Made by a program: the position numbers and the translations under genes. The notes under the pieces were generated by a model. That model saw only the letters and a list, made by a program, of their open reading frames with translations. It was not told where the DNA came from and did not search any database. This document shows, in pieces, positions 46,632 to 56,213 of a stretch of DNA of 64,000 nucleotides. Source of the DNA: ENR-C587 sp942493235 (lineage in GTDB: Bacteria; Bacteroidota; Ignavibacteria; Kapaibacteriales; UBA2268); contig OW818676.1 in NCBI GenBank assembly GCA_942493235.1, positions 248,001-312,000 of the forward strand, in the 5' to 3' direction. Position 1 is the first letter of the stretch, and the number at the start of each line of letters is the position of its first letter.

Positions 46632-47333
46632 ATGCAGAAAAAAACTATAGGAATAATCGGTGGTATAGGTCCCGAATCCACTATTGATTATTACAAATCA
46701 CTGATTAGAGAATTCAGAAATACTACTCAGTCCGATGAATATCCGTCTATATTAATTAATAGTATAAATATGACTAAAATGCTTGACTTTGTTTCAAATT
46801 CTCAGTTTGAGCAATTAGTTGATTTTATGCTCTGCGAAATTATTAAGCTCAAAGAAGCCGGTGCGGACTATGCGGTAATGGCTTCGAACACCCCTCATAT
46901 TGTATTTAATGAAATTAGAGCGAAATCACCGATAGAACTAATCAGTATTGTAGAGGTTACCGGCAGATATGCGATGGTTAAAGGATATAAAAAATGCGGG
47001 CTGTTTGGAACAAAGTTTACTATGGACGGAGGTTTTTATCAAAAAGAATTTCAGAATAAGTCATTGGAATTAGTAGTCCCTAGCAATAAAGAAAAGGATT
47101 ATATCCATTATGTCTATTTCAATGAATTAGTTCAGGGGATTTTCAAACCTGAAACAAAGGATAAATTGGTTACTATCGCAAGAAGATTATTGTCCGATGA
47201 GCAAATCTCTGCATTGATACTTGGCGGCACAGAGCTACCTTTAGTATTGGAGCAAATCGATATGCCGGAAATCCCATTAATTAATACAAGTGAAATTCAC
47301 ATCAGGAAGATGATTGACTTTGCGTTGAATTGA
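46632..47333 (+). CDS. aspartate/glutamate racemase-family protein lacking both catalytic cysteines
   Basis: A 233-residue protein with the family's opening IGIIGGIGPESTIDYYKSLI and two Rossmann-like halves. In active racemases the catalytic pair lies in CNT and GCTE motifs. Here the first site reads ASNTPH (about 82-87) and the second LGGTELPLVL, so Ser and Gly replace the two cysteines. The structural residues around both are otherwise kept, which argues against simple decay. The protein may bind an amino acid without racemising it, or act by another chemistry. The family call is firm; activity is doubtful. It stands alone on the plus strand. Confidence 0.8.
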   Translation: MQKKTIGIIGGIGPESTIDYYKSLIREFRNTTQSDEYPSILINSINMTKMLDFVSNSQFEQLVDFMLCEIIKLKEAGADYAVMASNTPHIVFNEIRAKSPIELISIVEVTGRYAMVKGYKKCGLFGTKFTMDGGFYQKEFQNKSLELVVPSNKEKDYIHYVYFNELVQGIFKPETKDKLVTIARRLLSDEQISALILGGTELPLVLEQIDMPEIPLINTSEIHIRKMIDFALN

Positions 47334-47364
47334 TACAATTAACTATTATTATCTGTATTAAAGA

Positions 47365-47982
47365 TTATTTACAGTTTGCAACTTTAAGATATTCAGAATT
47401 AGGGTATTCATTTTTTAAACGTGTAAAGTAACGCTGAGCAATGGATTCTTTGCCCTGCAAGCAGTAAACATGCCCGAGACGGACTATTACCTTTTCTAAA
47501 ATGGCAGAGGAGACAGATGAAGCATCTAATATGTTAATAAGCATTTTCTCGGCTGTTTCCAAATCATTTGCTAATATTAAACACTCGGCAGTATAAAATC
47601 CGGAATCATAGTAGATGTCGTCTTTCTCTTGATACTTCTCAACGATATTTTTAAATAAATTGCAGGCTGAATTGAAATCTTGAGTATTGAAGAAATTCAC
47701 TGCCTGAAGATACATATTTTGAAATGGGCTGGAGCTACCATCTGCCATAAATTTTGAATCTTCAGAGAGATAGATTACAGTAGTATCGGAAAACCTATCT
47801 TTAGCAATTTGAGGGGTTTGAGCTTGGTAATTTTTCTTTGAGTTAGCTTTAGTACTACTTTTTGAATTTGTTTTAGAGTCGCTTTTTGATTTTACACCGA
47901 TTCGATTACGTACAGAGCCGCATCCGATAATAATTATCGATGTCAATAATATTAGTGTTAGCATTGAAAAAAACCTATTCAT
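47365..47982 (-). CDS. TPR-containing lipoprotein
   Basis: A 205-residue protein with a lipoprotein signal: hydrophobic MLTLILLTSIIIIGC with Cys at about 20 as the lipid site, then SVRNRIG. A low-complexity Ser/Lys/Asn linker follows. At about 95-200 there are tetratricopeptide-like helices (MYLQAVNFFNTQDFNSACNL, YYDSGFYTAECLILANDLET, ILEKVIVRLGHVYCLQGKES). Such proteins are often envelope assembly or Bam/Lpt-associated factors in this phylum; the specific role is unknown. TTG 47997 also opens the frame, but ATG 47982 with AAAGG upstream is better. The aspartokinase gene lies upstream on this strand. Confidence 0.75.
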   Translation of the reverse strand: MNRFFSMLTLILLTSIIIIGCGSVRNRIGVKSKSDSKTNSKSSTKANSKKNYQAQTPQIAKDRFSDTTVIYLSEDSKFMADGSSSPFQNMYLQAVNFFNTQDFNSACNLFKNIVEKYQEKDDIYYDSGFYTAECLILANDLETAEKMLINILDASSVSSAILEKVIVRLGHVYCLQGKESIAQRYFTRLKNEYPNSEYLKVANCK

Positions 47983-48032
47983 CTTACCTTTTACCAAATA
48001 ATAGTTACATTACCTTAGTTATTATCGGCAAT

Positions 48033-49394
48033 TTACGAGCCATAATTTAGTTTTATAATTAGATTATGCAATCTTTTTATTATTAATGGGGTTTCTTTGT
48101 CTTCTGCAATTATTATCAGCGAACTATTTTTTGACTGATAAACGGAATCAATAGATAAATCTGCAATTTCCGAGCTGATAACAGAAAATAGATTAGAACC
48201 TTTCAATTCTGATTCTAAAATATTATGCCCCGTTAAGCATATTATTGAATAATTTGATTCGACTTTTTGCTCTGTTTCGATAATTTTAAAATCTTCAATT
48301 GCTTTCGTACTGAAAATTTTAATTATAGCAGGAGTAAATTCCTGCAAATATATATCGTAGCATTTGTCATTCAAATGTAAATAAATATCAACCATAAAAG
48401 AATTGATATCCATTGCTGACGGGATATGGAATGAATTTTTATACAGTCCGCTTTTGGCAACTATTGCATTTAATACCGGTGTATTGTTATGATTTATATT
48501 TGTAATCAAAGTATTATCCGAATTCGGGCTAAACGTATTCAACACTCTGACCGGTATATTATTATCAATTGCAGGTTTTACCGTATCGGGATGCAGAACT
48601 TTTGCTCCGTAGTATGATAAATCCCGTACTTCGTCGAAAGTCATATTTTTTATAGTGCGTGCTGTGGGTTCATAGCGTGGGTCATAACTATAAATACCGG
48701 ACACATCAGTCCAGATTTGAATTTCATTAGCTTTCAATAATGCTCCAAAAACGGAAGCAGAATAATCTGAGCCCCCACGAGTCAGCACTTGAGTAGTGCC
48801 ATTATCATCACTGCCGATAAATCCTTGCATAATCGGAATTATTGAATTGTCTATTAGTGGTACTATATGTTTTTTAATGTTCGATTCGCTTGCTTTAAAA
48901 TCTACTTTAATTTCGCCATTAATACTATTAATTTTAAGAATATCACGTGAATCAACCAATTGAGTATTTAAACCCTGCTCACGGCAAGCAGCTTCAAAAA
49001 TAGAAGTGGACATTCTCTCGCCAAAAGAAGAAATTGCCGACAGGGTTTTTGATGTTAATTCTTTAAGCAAAGAAATTCCTTCGATGATATTTTTCAGCTC
49101 TGAATTTAGAACATCAATTTGCTTCATTGCAGATGTTTTATACTCGTCAGTATTTAATAACTCTTTTATAAGATTAAAATGATGTGTAGAGATAAAGCAT
49201 AAATGCTTGGTTACAGACTCATTATCATTAATAGATGCGGAATGTGCCAATTCGATAAGTGAGTCGGTAATGCCTCTGCAAGCCGACAAAACGAGCAGTA
49301 TATGTTTGTCAGTACATGTAGATATAATATTGATTACATCCTGCATATTATGACTGTATTGTACTGAAGTACCGCCAAATTTCATTACTATCAT
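48033..49394 (-). CDS. aspartate kinase
   Basis: Phosphorylates aspartate in the first step toward lysine, threonine and methionine. The 453-residue protein begins MKFGGTSVQYSHNM (4-17), has SFGERMSTSIF (about 126-136), LTRGGSDYSASVFGALLKAN (about 201-220) and WTDVSGIYSYDPRYEPTART, followed by LSYYGAKVLHPDT. The C-terminal 150 residues should hold two ACT domains that bind the feedback amino acid. They are recognisable as strand-helix repeats but weakly conserved. It is not fused to homoserine dehydrogenase. Which end product controls it is not visible. Confidence 0.93.
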   Translation of the reverse strand: MIVMKFGGTSVQYSHNMQDVINIISTCTDKHILLVLSACRGITDSLIELAHSASINDNESVTKHLCFISTHHFNLIKELLNTDEYKTSAMKQIDVLNSELKNIIEGISLLKELTSKTLSAISSFGERMSTSIFEAACREQGLNTQLVDSRDILKINSINGEIKVDFKASESNIKKHIVPLIDNSIIPIMQGFIGSDDNGTTQVLTRGGSDYSASVFGALLKANEIQIWTDVSGIYSYDPRYEPTARTIKNMTFDEVRDLSYYGAKVLHPDTVKPAIDNNIPVRVLNTFSPNSDNTLITNINHNNTPVLNAIVAKSGLYKNSFHIPSAMDINSFMVDIYLHLNDKCYDIYLQEFTPAIIKIFSTKAIEDFKIIETEQKVESNYSIICLTGHNILESELKGSNLFSVISSEIADLSIDSVYQSKNSSLIIIAEDKETPLIIKRLHNLIIKLNYGS

Positions 49395-49474
49395 TTTAAT
49401 CTCTAATAAGTTTTAATTTCTAATAAGTATCGATTTCTAATAAGTATTAATATTAAATCAATTTAAGCGGAAAC

Positions 49475-50071
49475 CTATTGCTCAATTCCTAATCCTGCTA
49501 TATATTCGGCAGAAGTTAGATGCACTAATAGATTATCGTCAACCAATTGGCTGACAGCTTCTTTTGCTCGCTGTACAGAAATACTATATTTGTAGGCGAA
49601 ATGCCAAATATCAATCGGAGCTAAAGTGATTTCCATCAGTAAAGTCTGAGCTACGGTTAATTGGTCTTTATTCAGAAATCTCTGCTTAATGCTGTCGGCA
49701 AGTAAATTAGTTTCTTTATCGGGGAAATGCAGAGTGTTAAAATAGTAATTATCATTATTAACCAAATCACAGATAATAAATCCTCTGTCGCGTTCGAGCA
49801 TTGCCGGCAGATGAATAATACTAACTAAGTAAGGTTCTTCACCATCAATTTCCCATAAATCATTCCAGACGAGCGGGTCGTTCACTTTAAGCCATTCATT
49901 AAATTCTATTTCGAAATATGGTAATTTAAAAAACGTAGTACCGGCGAAATACTTACTGATTGCCTTAGCTTGAGATAAATCCAAGCTATCGAATATATCT
50001 TTGGGGAATTCAATCACTCCCTGATTAGTCTTATTTTCGATACACCATTCGATTATTTCAATATTTTCCAA
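49475..50071 (-). CDS. unknown soluble protein with winged-helix-like C-terminus
   Basis: A 198-residue protein I do not recognise. It has no signal peptide or membrane helix. The N-terminal half is acidic and aromatic (FKLPYFEIEFNEWLKVNDPL, VWNDLWEIDGEEPY) and the central strand region reads RGFIICDLVNNDNYYFNTLH. The C-terminal 55 residues, TLLMEITLAPIDIWHFAYKY followed by SISVQRAKEAVSQLVDDNLL, resemble a winged helix in which SISVQRAKEAVSQLV could be a recognition helix. It is 80 bp upstream of the aspartokinase gene on the same strand, possibly co-transcribed, but no functional link can be claimed. Confidence 0.6.
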   Translation of the reverse strand: MENIEIIEWCIENKTNQGVIEFPKDIFDSLDLSQAKAISKYFAGTTFFKLPYFEIEFNEWLKVNDPLVWNDLWEIDGEEPYLVSIIHLPAMLERDRGFIICDLVNNDNYYFNTLHFPDKETNLLADSIKQRFLNKDQLTVAQTLLMEITLAPIDIWHFAYKYSISVQRAKEAVSQLVDDNLLVHLTSAEYIAGLGIEQ

Positions 50072-50647
50072 GAAATTATGCTCCTATTATTGATTATCAA
50101 TTACTAAGGACGAATAAATCGGTATTGCATTTTTTAATTTATTAATTCAATTATCTGAGCATTGCTATATTTACATAATTGATTATCAGCTCAAGAGCTA
50201 CGAAGAGGAGATACTCTCTATTCTTATTCCGGTGCTAAATATACAATTGACAGTATATTTCTTTCAAAATCGATACAGCCACAGCAGTATATAATTTTGA
50301 AACTATGGGCAATCATAATAATTATGTTTCGGCGAGTGCTGTGCCGAGTCATACTTTTAATAATAGTCCTCAATCACCAAACAATAAATTACTCTTACAC
50401 ACTTTATTCTCATTAATTAATGTGATAATAAATTATATTCATATCTATGTAATAAACAATTTGCCATATTGAAATTATTATTATCTGCATATAATTCCTT
50501 AATTATTGTAATTGTAAGTACTTGAAATATTTATATCTGATTAATATTTAAGTTTAAAGGGAGTATTGAGCATATACTCATAAATATATATTTAAGATAT
50601 AATTAATAATTCAAATATTGAGTTTTTTTTACTCGCAAATAAGTCTT
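50072..50647. other. gene-free divergent spacer
   Basis: AT-rich, with no frame of note and no copy of the repeats that fill other gaps in this window. It must contain promoters for the two divergent genes. Confidence 0.5.
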
Positions 50648-50655
50648 ATTTTTGC
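50648..50655 (+). promoter_or_regulatory. TAnnTTTG-type promoter element
   Basis: TATTTTTG lies 46-53 bp before the ATG of the PLP enzyme. A TTTT box sits 19 bases upstream (three of four matches). Confidence 0.5.
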
Positions 50656-50700
50656 ATTCCTTAAAATAATAAATAATTATATAAATTTTATAGGTTTACA

Positions 50701-51885
50701 ATGAAGAATATCAAAGAATATAGCGTAGCTACACAGTGTGTGCATGCAGGTGCAAAAGAAGATATTTATGGAGCGGTAGTTACTCCGATTTACCAAACAT
50801 CTACTTTCAGATTTAAAGATGCAGCCCAAGGTGCTCGTTTATTCAAAGGCGAAGAAGATGGATATATATATACTCGTATGAGAAATCCTACAGTTGAAGC
50901 TATGGAAGACGCAATTGCTGTTTTAGAGGGCGGATACAAAGCATTAGGATGTGCAAGCGGCATGGCTGCAGTGCATACCGTTTTTGCTTCTATGTTAGTA
51001 GCCGGCGACCATATTATCTGCGGTGATTCTGTTTACGGACCAACTACCGCAATCATTGCTAACTTCTTATCAAAGCTCGGAGTCGAATACGATTTTGTTG
51101 ACACATCGGATTTAGAAGCTGTAAAATCAAAAATCAAACCGAACACTAAAGTGATTCACACAGAGACTCCCGGTAATCCGACTATGGTAATTTCGGATAT
51201 TCAAGCATTAGCTGATTTAGCTCATGCTAACGGAGCCAGACTATCTATCGACAATACATTTATGGGTCCGATAATGCAGAGACCTTTTGAATTAGGTGCT
51301 GATGTGATTTTACATTCAATGACCAAATCATTAAATGGGCATGCTGATGTAGTTGCCGGTGTAGTAGTTGTCAATAATGCCGAAGATTATTCTCATTTCC
51401 GTAAAGTTCTAAATTTGATAGGCGGAGTAATTGACCCCTTCAATTCTTTCTTAGTTCATAGAGGTTTGAAAACATTGAAGCTTAGAGTAGAAGCTCAATC
51501 AGTCTCAGCTATGAAAATCGCGGAATATCTTGAAAAGCACCCTAAAGTCGAATGGGTAAAATATCCGGGCTTGAAATCACATCCCCAGTACGAAATCGGT
51601 AAAAAACAAATGTCCGGTACCGGCTGCATGATAGCCATCGAACTAAAAGGTGGAGTAGAAGCAGGTCAAAAATTAATGGATAATATGACTATATTTGACC
51701 TTGCAGTAAGCTTAGGCGGAGTAGAGTCCTTAATCCAACATCCAGCCTCAATGACTCACTCTTCGATGAGCAAAGCAGTCCGTGAGCAAGCCGGAATTAC
51801 TGATGGTTTGGTACGTATTTCAATCGGTATTGAAGACGTTAATGACCTTATCAATGCTTTAGAGCAAGGTCTTGCTAAATGCTAA
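50701..51885 (+). CDS. Cys/Met-metabolism PLP enzyme (gamma-lyase/synthase type)
   Basis: A PLP enzyme of transsulfuration, 394 residues. It shows TQCVHAGAKEDIYGAVVTPI (11-30), YTRMRNPTVEAMEDAIAVLE (about 60-79), CASGMAAVHT, LSIDNTFMGPIMQRPFELGA and the PLP lysine in LHSMTKSLNGHADVVAG (about 205-221). C-terminal SLGGVESLIQHPASMTHSSM and GLVRISIGIEDVNDL complete the family. Methionine gamma-lyases carry a cysteine after the YG of the SVYG motif; here it is SVYGPTTA. Cystathionine gamma-synthase, gamma-lyase, or an O-acyl-homoserine enzyme is thus equally likely. A strong terminator follows. Confidence 0.88.
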   Translation: MKNIKEYSVATQCVHAGAKEDIYGAVVTPIYQTSTFRFKDAAQGARLFKGEEDGYIYTRMRNPTVEAMEDAIAVLEGGYKALGCASGMAAVHTVFASMLVAGDHIICGDSVYGPTTAIIANFLSKLGVEYDFVDTSDLEAVKSKIKPNTKVIHTETPGNPTMVISDIQALADLAHANGARLSIDNTFMGPIMQRPFELGADVILHSMTKSLNGHADVVAGVVVVNNAEDYSHFRKVLNLIGGVIDPFNSFLVHRGLKTLKLRVEAQSVSAMKIAEYLEKHPKVEWVKYPGLKSHPQYEIGKKQMSGTGCMIAIELKGGVEAGQKLMDNMTIFDLAVSLGGVESLIQHPASMTHSSMSKAVREQAGITDGLVRISIGIEDVNDLINALEQGLAKC

Positions 51886-51917
51886 TTTTTATTTAGTATT
51901 TTAATATAGTGTTTTAT

Positions 51918-51956
51918 AAAAGCCTTTTGTGATGATTTATTACAAAAGGCTTTTTC
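51918..51956 (+). terminator. terminator after the PLP enzyme
   Basis: A 13-bp perfect stem (AAAAGCCTTTTGT with ACAAAAGGCTTTT) followed by T, 33 bp past the stop. Confidence 0.93.
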
Positions 51957-52039
51957 CTATTATCGCATCTATATAGCCAGTATAAATACTGCAAACCAAC
52001 TGCAAATGTCCGAAGTTTATATTCATCAACTCATATCAA

Positions 52040-52376
52040 CAAAACGCTTCAGAGGCTGAGTAAAACCTATTATTACTACCGTATTTTCGACAAAAACAAT
52101 TACTCAAAGTCTCTGATGAGCTTGTCTAAAAAGTAATAACATTACCAAATCTTCATTCTGAGTGTAACGAAGTATCCAGAATTATCAACAAGTTAGCTTT
52201 ATCTGGATTCTTCACTTCGTTCAGAATGACAACATTTAGACAGCCTCGTAAATGGTGCCGGGAATAATATTTGCCGTCTTTTGATAGTTTTTACAAGCCT
52301 CTTCAGTGTGGGGAAACAAGCACAGTGAGAAGCATTATCAGTAATCAAAAGTTTTTACACAGCCTCTATACCCACG
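52040..52376. repeat. nested MITE-like element plus an extra outer end
   Basis: The left tip aaaacgcttcagaggctg lies at 52041, the right tip ttacaagcctcttcagtgtg at 52291-52310. Between them are the inner gagcttgtctaaaaagt end and the hairpin core (52153-52232). A second right end gtttttacacagcctc follows at 52351. The gap 51957-52621 otherwise has no gene. Confidence 0.8.
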
Positions 52377-52570
52377 GATTAATTGCAAATCTATCATTAG
52401 AAAAAGGAACGTTTTATTTTAATTACAAAGATTAAAAACAAAAAAAAGGATTGCTTCTGCTTAATAAACTTATGATGAAATAATATGATTTACTACAATG
52501 AAACTTTTTTAGAATACAGATATTTAGCGTTTTTAGAATTATTTGATTATTTTAGAAATTAATTATTTCA

Positions 52571-52578
52571 TATATTTG
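52571..52578 (+). promoter_or_regulatory. TAnnTTTG-type promoter element of dsrC
   Basis: TATATTTG lies 44-51 bp before the dsrC ATG. A TTTG is found upstream but at 25 bases, longer than consensus. Confidence 0.5.
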
Positions 52579-52621
52579 CATTTTATTTTAAGATTTTATA
52601 TTTTAATGATTTGGAGATATT

Positions 52622-52939
52622 ATGCCTTTTTTAGAATTTGAGAATATGAAAATTGAAGTTGATGAAGACGGATTTATGGAACATCCCGAGCTGTGGAATT
52701 TAGATATAGCACGTGCTTTAGCATCAACTGAAGATATTACCGATATTAGCCAAGAGCATTGGGGAGTAATAAATTATCTTAGAGAATATTTTTCAGAAAA
52801 CGGTATTGCACCGATGATACGCAAATTATGTAAAGATACAGCTTGCCCGCTTAAAAGAATGTATGAGCTTTTCCCTTCAGGTCCTGCCAAAGGTGCTTGT
52901 AAAGTAGCCGGTTTGTCAAAACCTACCGGATGTGTATAA
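52622..52939 (+). CDS. dsrC: DsrC-family sulfur carrier (two-cysteine form)
   Basis: A small 105-residue sulfur-trafficking protein. Family traits are MPFLEFENMKIEVDEDGFME, WNLDIARALAS, then YLREYFSENGIAPMIRKLCK and the C-terminal arm GACKVAGLSKPTGCV. Both arm cysteines are present, Cys93 and the penultimate Cys104, the spacing of true DsrC proteins that form an intramolecular trisulfide or disulfide, whereas TusE-type relatives keep only the last. GGAGA precedes ATG 52622. It is followed, after a repeat element, by a cytochrome b and an HdrD/DsrK-like gene, the usual partners that reduce DsrC. No dsrAB is in the window, so sulfite reduction here is only a possibility. Confidence 0.88.
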   Translation: MPFLEFENMKIEVDEDGFMEHPELWNLDIARALASTEDITDISQEHWGVINYLREYFSENGIAPMIRKLCKDTACPLKRMYELFPSGPAKGACKVAGLSKPTGCV

Positions 52940-53147
52940 AATAAAAATATTAAATATGGGCTGTCCTGAGCTATAACCGAGACTGCATATTCGGAATACT
53001 TATATCTATTAGGGTAGCCCTGATATTTTAGTTGAAAGTTTTAAAGTTATAAGGTTATAAAGTTGAAAGTTTTAAAGTTATAAGGTTTTAAAGTTGGGTC
53101 AATATATTATATCATTTAAACTTGAAATGTTTTAGTTGACTTCAACA

Positions 53148-53300
53148 CCCGGCTTTAGAGGCTGTGTAAAAACGAAAAATAATAATTTATGTAAGATGGA
53201 AAAATAGAATAAGTTTCTATCAACCTAACGGTTAACCGTCAGGTTGCATTAGCGTAAAATAGATTAATTCAATTTTTTACACAAGCTCTAAAGCGTGGAG
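53148..53300. repeat. MITE-like element between dsrC and the Hdr-type genes
   Basis: Left tip acccggctttagaggctg then tgtaaaaac at 53147-53173; right tip ttttttacacaagctctaaa then gcgtgg to about 53298. A 26-bp near-palindrome (53221-53246) matches the one at 42387-42412. The gap 52940-53525 has no gene; its first part holds degenerate aaagttataaggtt tracts (53035-53095). Confidence 0.75.
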
Positions 53301-53525
53301 CTGAATAAATGTAGGTGAATAATATTTGTGAATTTTAGCTTTAGCTTAATAGTATTTACGCAGGCTCTTTAGTGGCAAGGAAAACAATGATAAATATTTC
53401 CTATTTTTTATAGAAAATGGTATTCTGATAGATTTGACTTACTATAGCAAAAACAAATTTTTCTAATAAAGACTTTTAAAAAGCAATTTCAACAAACATA
53501 GAAAATAATTAACAAAGAGTGTTTT

Positions 53526-54449
53526 ATGGAAATAATATATATATCTTATGTATCCATTTTGATTTTTATTCTTTCGGTAATATTTAAAATAATAAAAATA
53601 TCAAGATTGCCTATGCACTTGCGTTGGGAGCTTTATCCGGTTCCAAAAGAAAAAGGCAAATCCCATTATGGCGGTTCGATTCTGGAAGAGTCTGACTGGT
53701 GGACTAAAAAGAAGCACATTGACCATCTGGGCGAAGTAAAAGTGATGGCAGAGGAAATATTACTGCTAAAAGGTGTATATGAAAATAATAAAGAACTTTG
53801 GTTTGGTTCGTATCCTTTCCATTTCGGACTTTATATAGGTATAACTAACATTTTCTTTATTGCCGTAACTACACTATTAAAGGAATACAATATAATTGAT
53901 TTCTCCGTACAGATGGCACTAATGTACATCATGTTTATCTTGCTTACTCTGGGGAGTTTAGTGGGATTTATCGGTGCTGTTAAGCTTTTAATATCAAGAA
54001 TCAAAAATATTAATCTAAGATTATACAGTGCTCCATCTCATTATTTTCATATAATATTTATCGGCTTAATTTATTTAAGCGGATTGCTTTGGGTGGCAAG
54101 CGACCAACTATTGAGCTTCAGCTTTATTGAATATTTCAAAGGAATCTTCTTTTTTAAAGAAGTAGTAGAAGTATCTCTATTCGGATATATACATATTTAT
54201 TTAGTGCTGGCTTTTATAGCATACCTGCCCTTTACACACATGACCCATGTATTTGCCAAATACTTTACTTTTCACAAAGTACGTTGGGACGACGAAGCTA
54301 ACTCCGCCGGATCGAAAATGGAAGCTAAAGTTACTAAATTATTGAAGCAGCCTGTTACTTGGTCTGCAGCTCATATTAATGCCGACGGAAAAAAGAATTG
54401 GATAGACATTAGTGGCGAGAAACCAAACAAGGACTCAAATAATGAATAA
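53526..54449 (+). CDS. DsrM/TmcC/NarI-like membrane cytochrome b subunit
   Basis: A 307-residue membrane protein with one helix at 3-23 and four further helices at about 105-125, 130-155, 170-190 and 225-245. Histidines spaced in the later helices (APSHYFHIIFIGLIYLSG, FGYIHIYLVLAFIAYLPFTH) fit bis-haem b ligation as in NarI/DsrM. TWSAAHINADGKKNW near the C-terminus resembles the tail of TmcC/HmeC-like subunits. It probably passes electrons between quinone and the HdrD/DsrK-like partner. Its stop overlaps the next gene's ATG by eight bases, so the pair is co-translated. Quinone or direction of electron flow is not decided. Confidence 0.8.
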   Translation: MEIIYISYVSILIFILSVIFKIIKISRLPMHLRWELYPVPKEKGKSHYGGSILEESDWWTKKKHIDHLGEVKVMAEEILLLKGVYENNKELWFGSYPFHFGLYIGITNIFFIAVTTLLKEYNIIDFSVQMALMYIMFILLTLGSLVGFIGAVKLLISRIKNINLRLYSAPSHYFHIIFIGLIYLSGLLWVASDQLLSFSFIEYFKGIFFFKEVVEVSLFGYIHIYLVLAFIAYLPFTHMTHVFAKYFTFHKVRWDDEANSAGSKMEAKVTKLLKQPVTWSAAHINADGKKNWIDISGEKPNKDSNNE

Positions 54450-56051
54450 GCAAATAAGAATTAAAGATATTAGCAATCCAAATATTGAGCAGTTAGCAGA
54501 GTTATCAAATGAAGATTTCATTGCTCTGCCTCCCCCTATGATAAAGAAGAGAAATTGCCCGGCTTTAGACTAATAAATCAAAAAGCAAAAGATACAATTG
54601 AATACTCTTTAGACGGCGTTTCAGCTTTGAATTTACAAAAGCCTGAAAGCGAAGAATATAAAGAGAAAATCGTTAATTCTTTTATTGAAGGATTAAAAAA
54701 ATTATTTTCAAAAGAGAATAACTGGACATTCCTTCAACCGCTAATGCTATCGATGGAGCAATGTGCCAGATGCCAAACCTGTAATAATGACTGCCCTATC
54801 TATGAAGGTAGCGGCTATAAAGAGATTTACCGCCCAACTTACCGAGCAGAAATATTAAGAAGACTCTATTATAAATATGTAAAAGGCGGTATCCCGTTTC
54901 TTAATAGATTCCAAAACGGAGATATTGAATTAAATTGGGATTTAATTGCAAGATTGTATGAATTATCCTATCGCTGTACACTTTGCAGACGCTGTGCTCA
55001 AAGCTGTCCGATTGCTGTTGATAACGGACTGATTACTCACGAATTGCGTAAATTATTCTCGTCGGAATTGGGCTGGAAACCTAAAGAATTGCACGAGAAA
55101 GGCACTATGCAGCAGCTTGATGTTGGTTCTTCAACCGGTATGAAGCCAAATGTAGTCCGCGATAATATCGAATTTATTTTTGAAGATTTCAGCGAAAAAA
55201 CCGGATTCAATATAGAACCAAAATGGGATATAGAAGGTGCCGATGTATTGATAATTCATAATGCAGGCGAAATTTTAGCTTGGCCCGACAATCCTGCTTG
55301 CTTTGCACTGTTAATGGATATGGCAGGTATTTCATGGACTATGTCGTCCGATATAGTTGCCTACGACGGAGTTAATTACGGACTATTCTACGATGATTTT
55401 CAATTAGCCCGCATTGCCGAGAAGCATCTGTCCGCTGCTAAGAAATTGAAAGTAAAGAAAATAGTTATGGGCGAATGCGGTCATGAAAGCAAAGCTATGG
55501 GCGTAATTGCCGATAGAATTTTTGCCGGAGCTGTTCCCCGTGAAGTCTCCTATACTTTATTAGAGAGTATCGTATTTAGTGGCAAAATCAAATTCAATCC
55601 CGAGCAGAATAATTTTCCGGTTACATTGCACGACCCTTGCAATCTAACTCGTTCTATGGGCGTAATTGAACCCCAAAGACGTATCCTAAGATATTTAGCT
55701 CCCTTATTCAGAGAGATGACTCCTTACGGAGTGCGTAATTATTGCTGTGGCGGCGGATCTGGCTTTGCTATAATGAACGCAAATAATTTCTCTGACTGGA
55801 GAATCAACGTAGCCGGCAGAAAGAAATTCCGGCAGATATTAAATGCATTCTCTGATTGCGATCAATCACCTAAAACACCTAAATATGTTTGTGCTCCTTG
55901 CTCTAATTGCAAAGGTCAGATTCGAGATATATTGAACTATTTCGGAGCTAAAGAGAAATCCGGCATTCATTACGACGGTCTAGCCGAACTGATTGTAAAT
56001 GCAATAGACGGGATTAAAGCTCCTCTCATTAATTTTGAAGACGAGTATTAG
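54442..56051 (+). pseudogene. HdrD/DsrK/TmcB-like iron-sulfur protein, interrupted by a -1 frameshift
   Basis: AAGGA eight bases before ATG 54442 begins a frame coding MNKQIRIKDISNPNIEQLAE ... ALPPP that stops at 54573. The main frame, open from about 54555, continues with LPGFRLINQKAKDTIEYSL. One extra C in the run CCCCC (54533-54537) would join them as LPPPYDKEEKLPGFRL. The long part has two 4Fe-4S sites, CARCQTCNNDCP and CTLCRRCAQSCP, and two CCG-type cysteine domains ending NYCCGGGSG and CAPCSNCKGQ, as in heterodisulfide-reductase HdrD and DsrK. The whole of the catalytic part is intact. The break may be an indel in the genome, a sequencing error, or a programmed shift. Confidence 0.8.
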
Positions 56052-56082
56052 GATTAGATGTCGTTTATCATACAAACATTAA

Positions 56083-56115
56083 ATCATTCCCATTATTTTA
56101 GTGGGAATGATTTTT
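56083..56115 (+). terminator. terminator after the HdrD-like gene
   Basis: ATCATTCCCA pairs with TGGGAATGAT (56083-56092 with 56102-56111), followed by TTTT, 32 bp past the stop. Confidence 0.9.
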
Positions 56116-56213
56116 AAATATAATTTTGCATGAAGTATCAAAAGCAGTATATACATAAATATAAATTCATAATCGTAAATATGGAGCAAATATTTTTTTT
56201 AATCTATTTGAAT

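Noticed and set aside
54555..54573. TTG 54555 as the true start of the HdrD-like protein
   Set aside because: There is no good ribosome site, and the upstream frame has a strong one and joins smoothly if one C is added.
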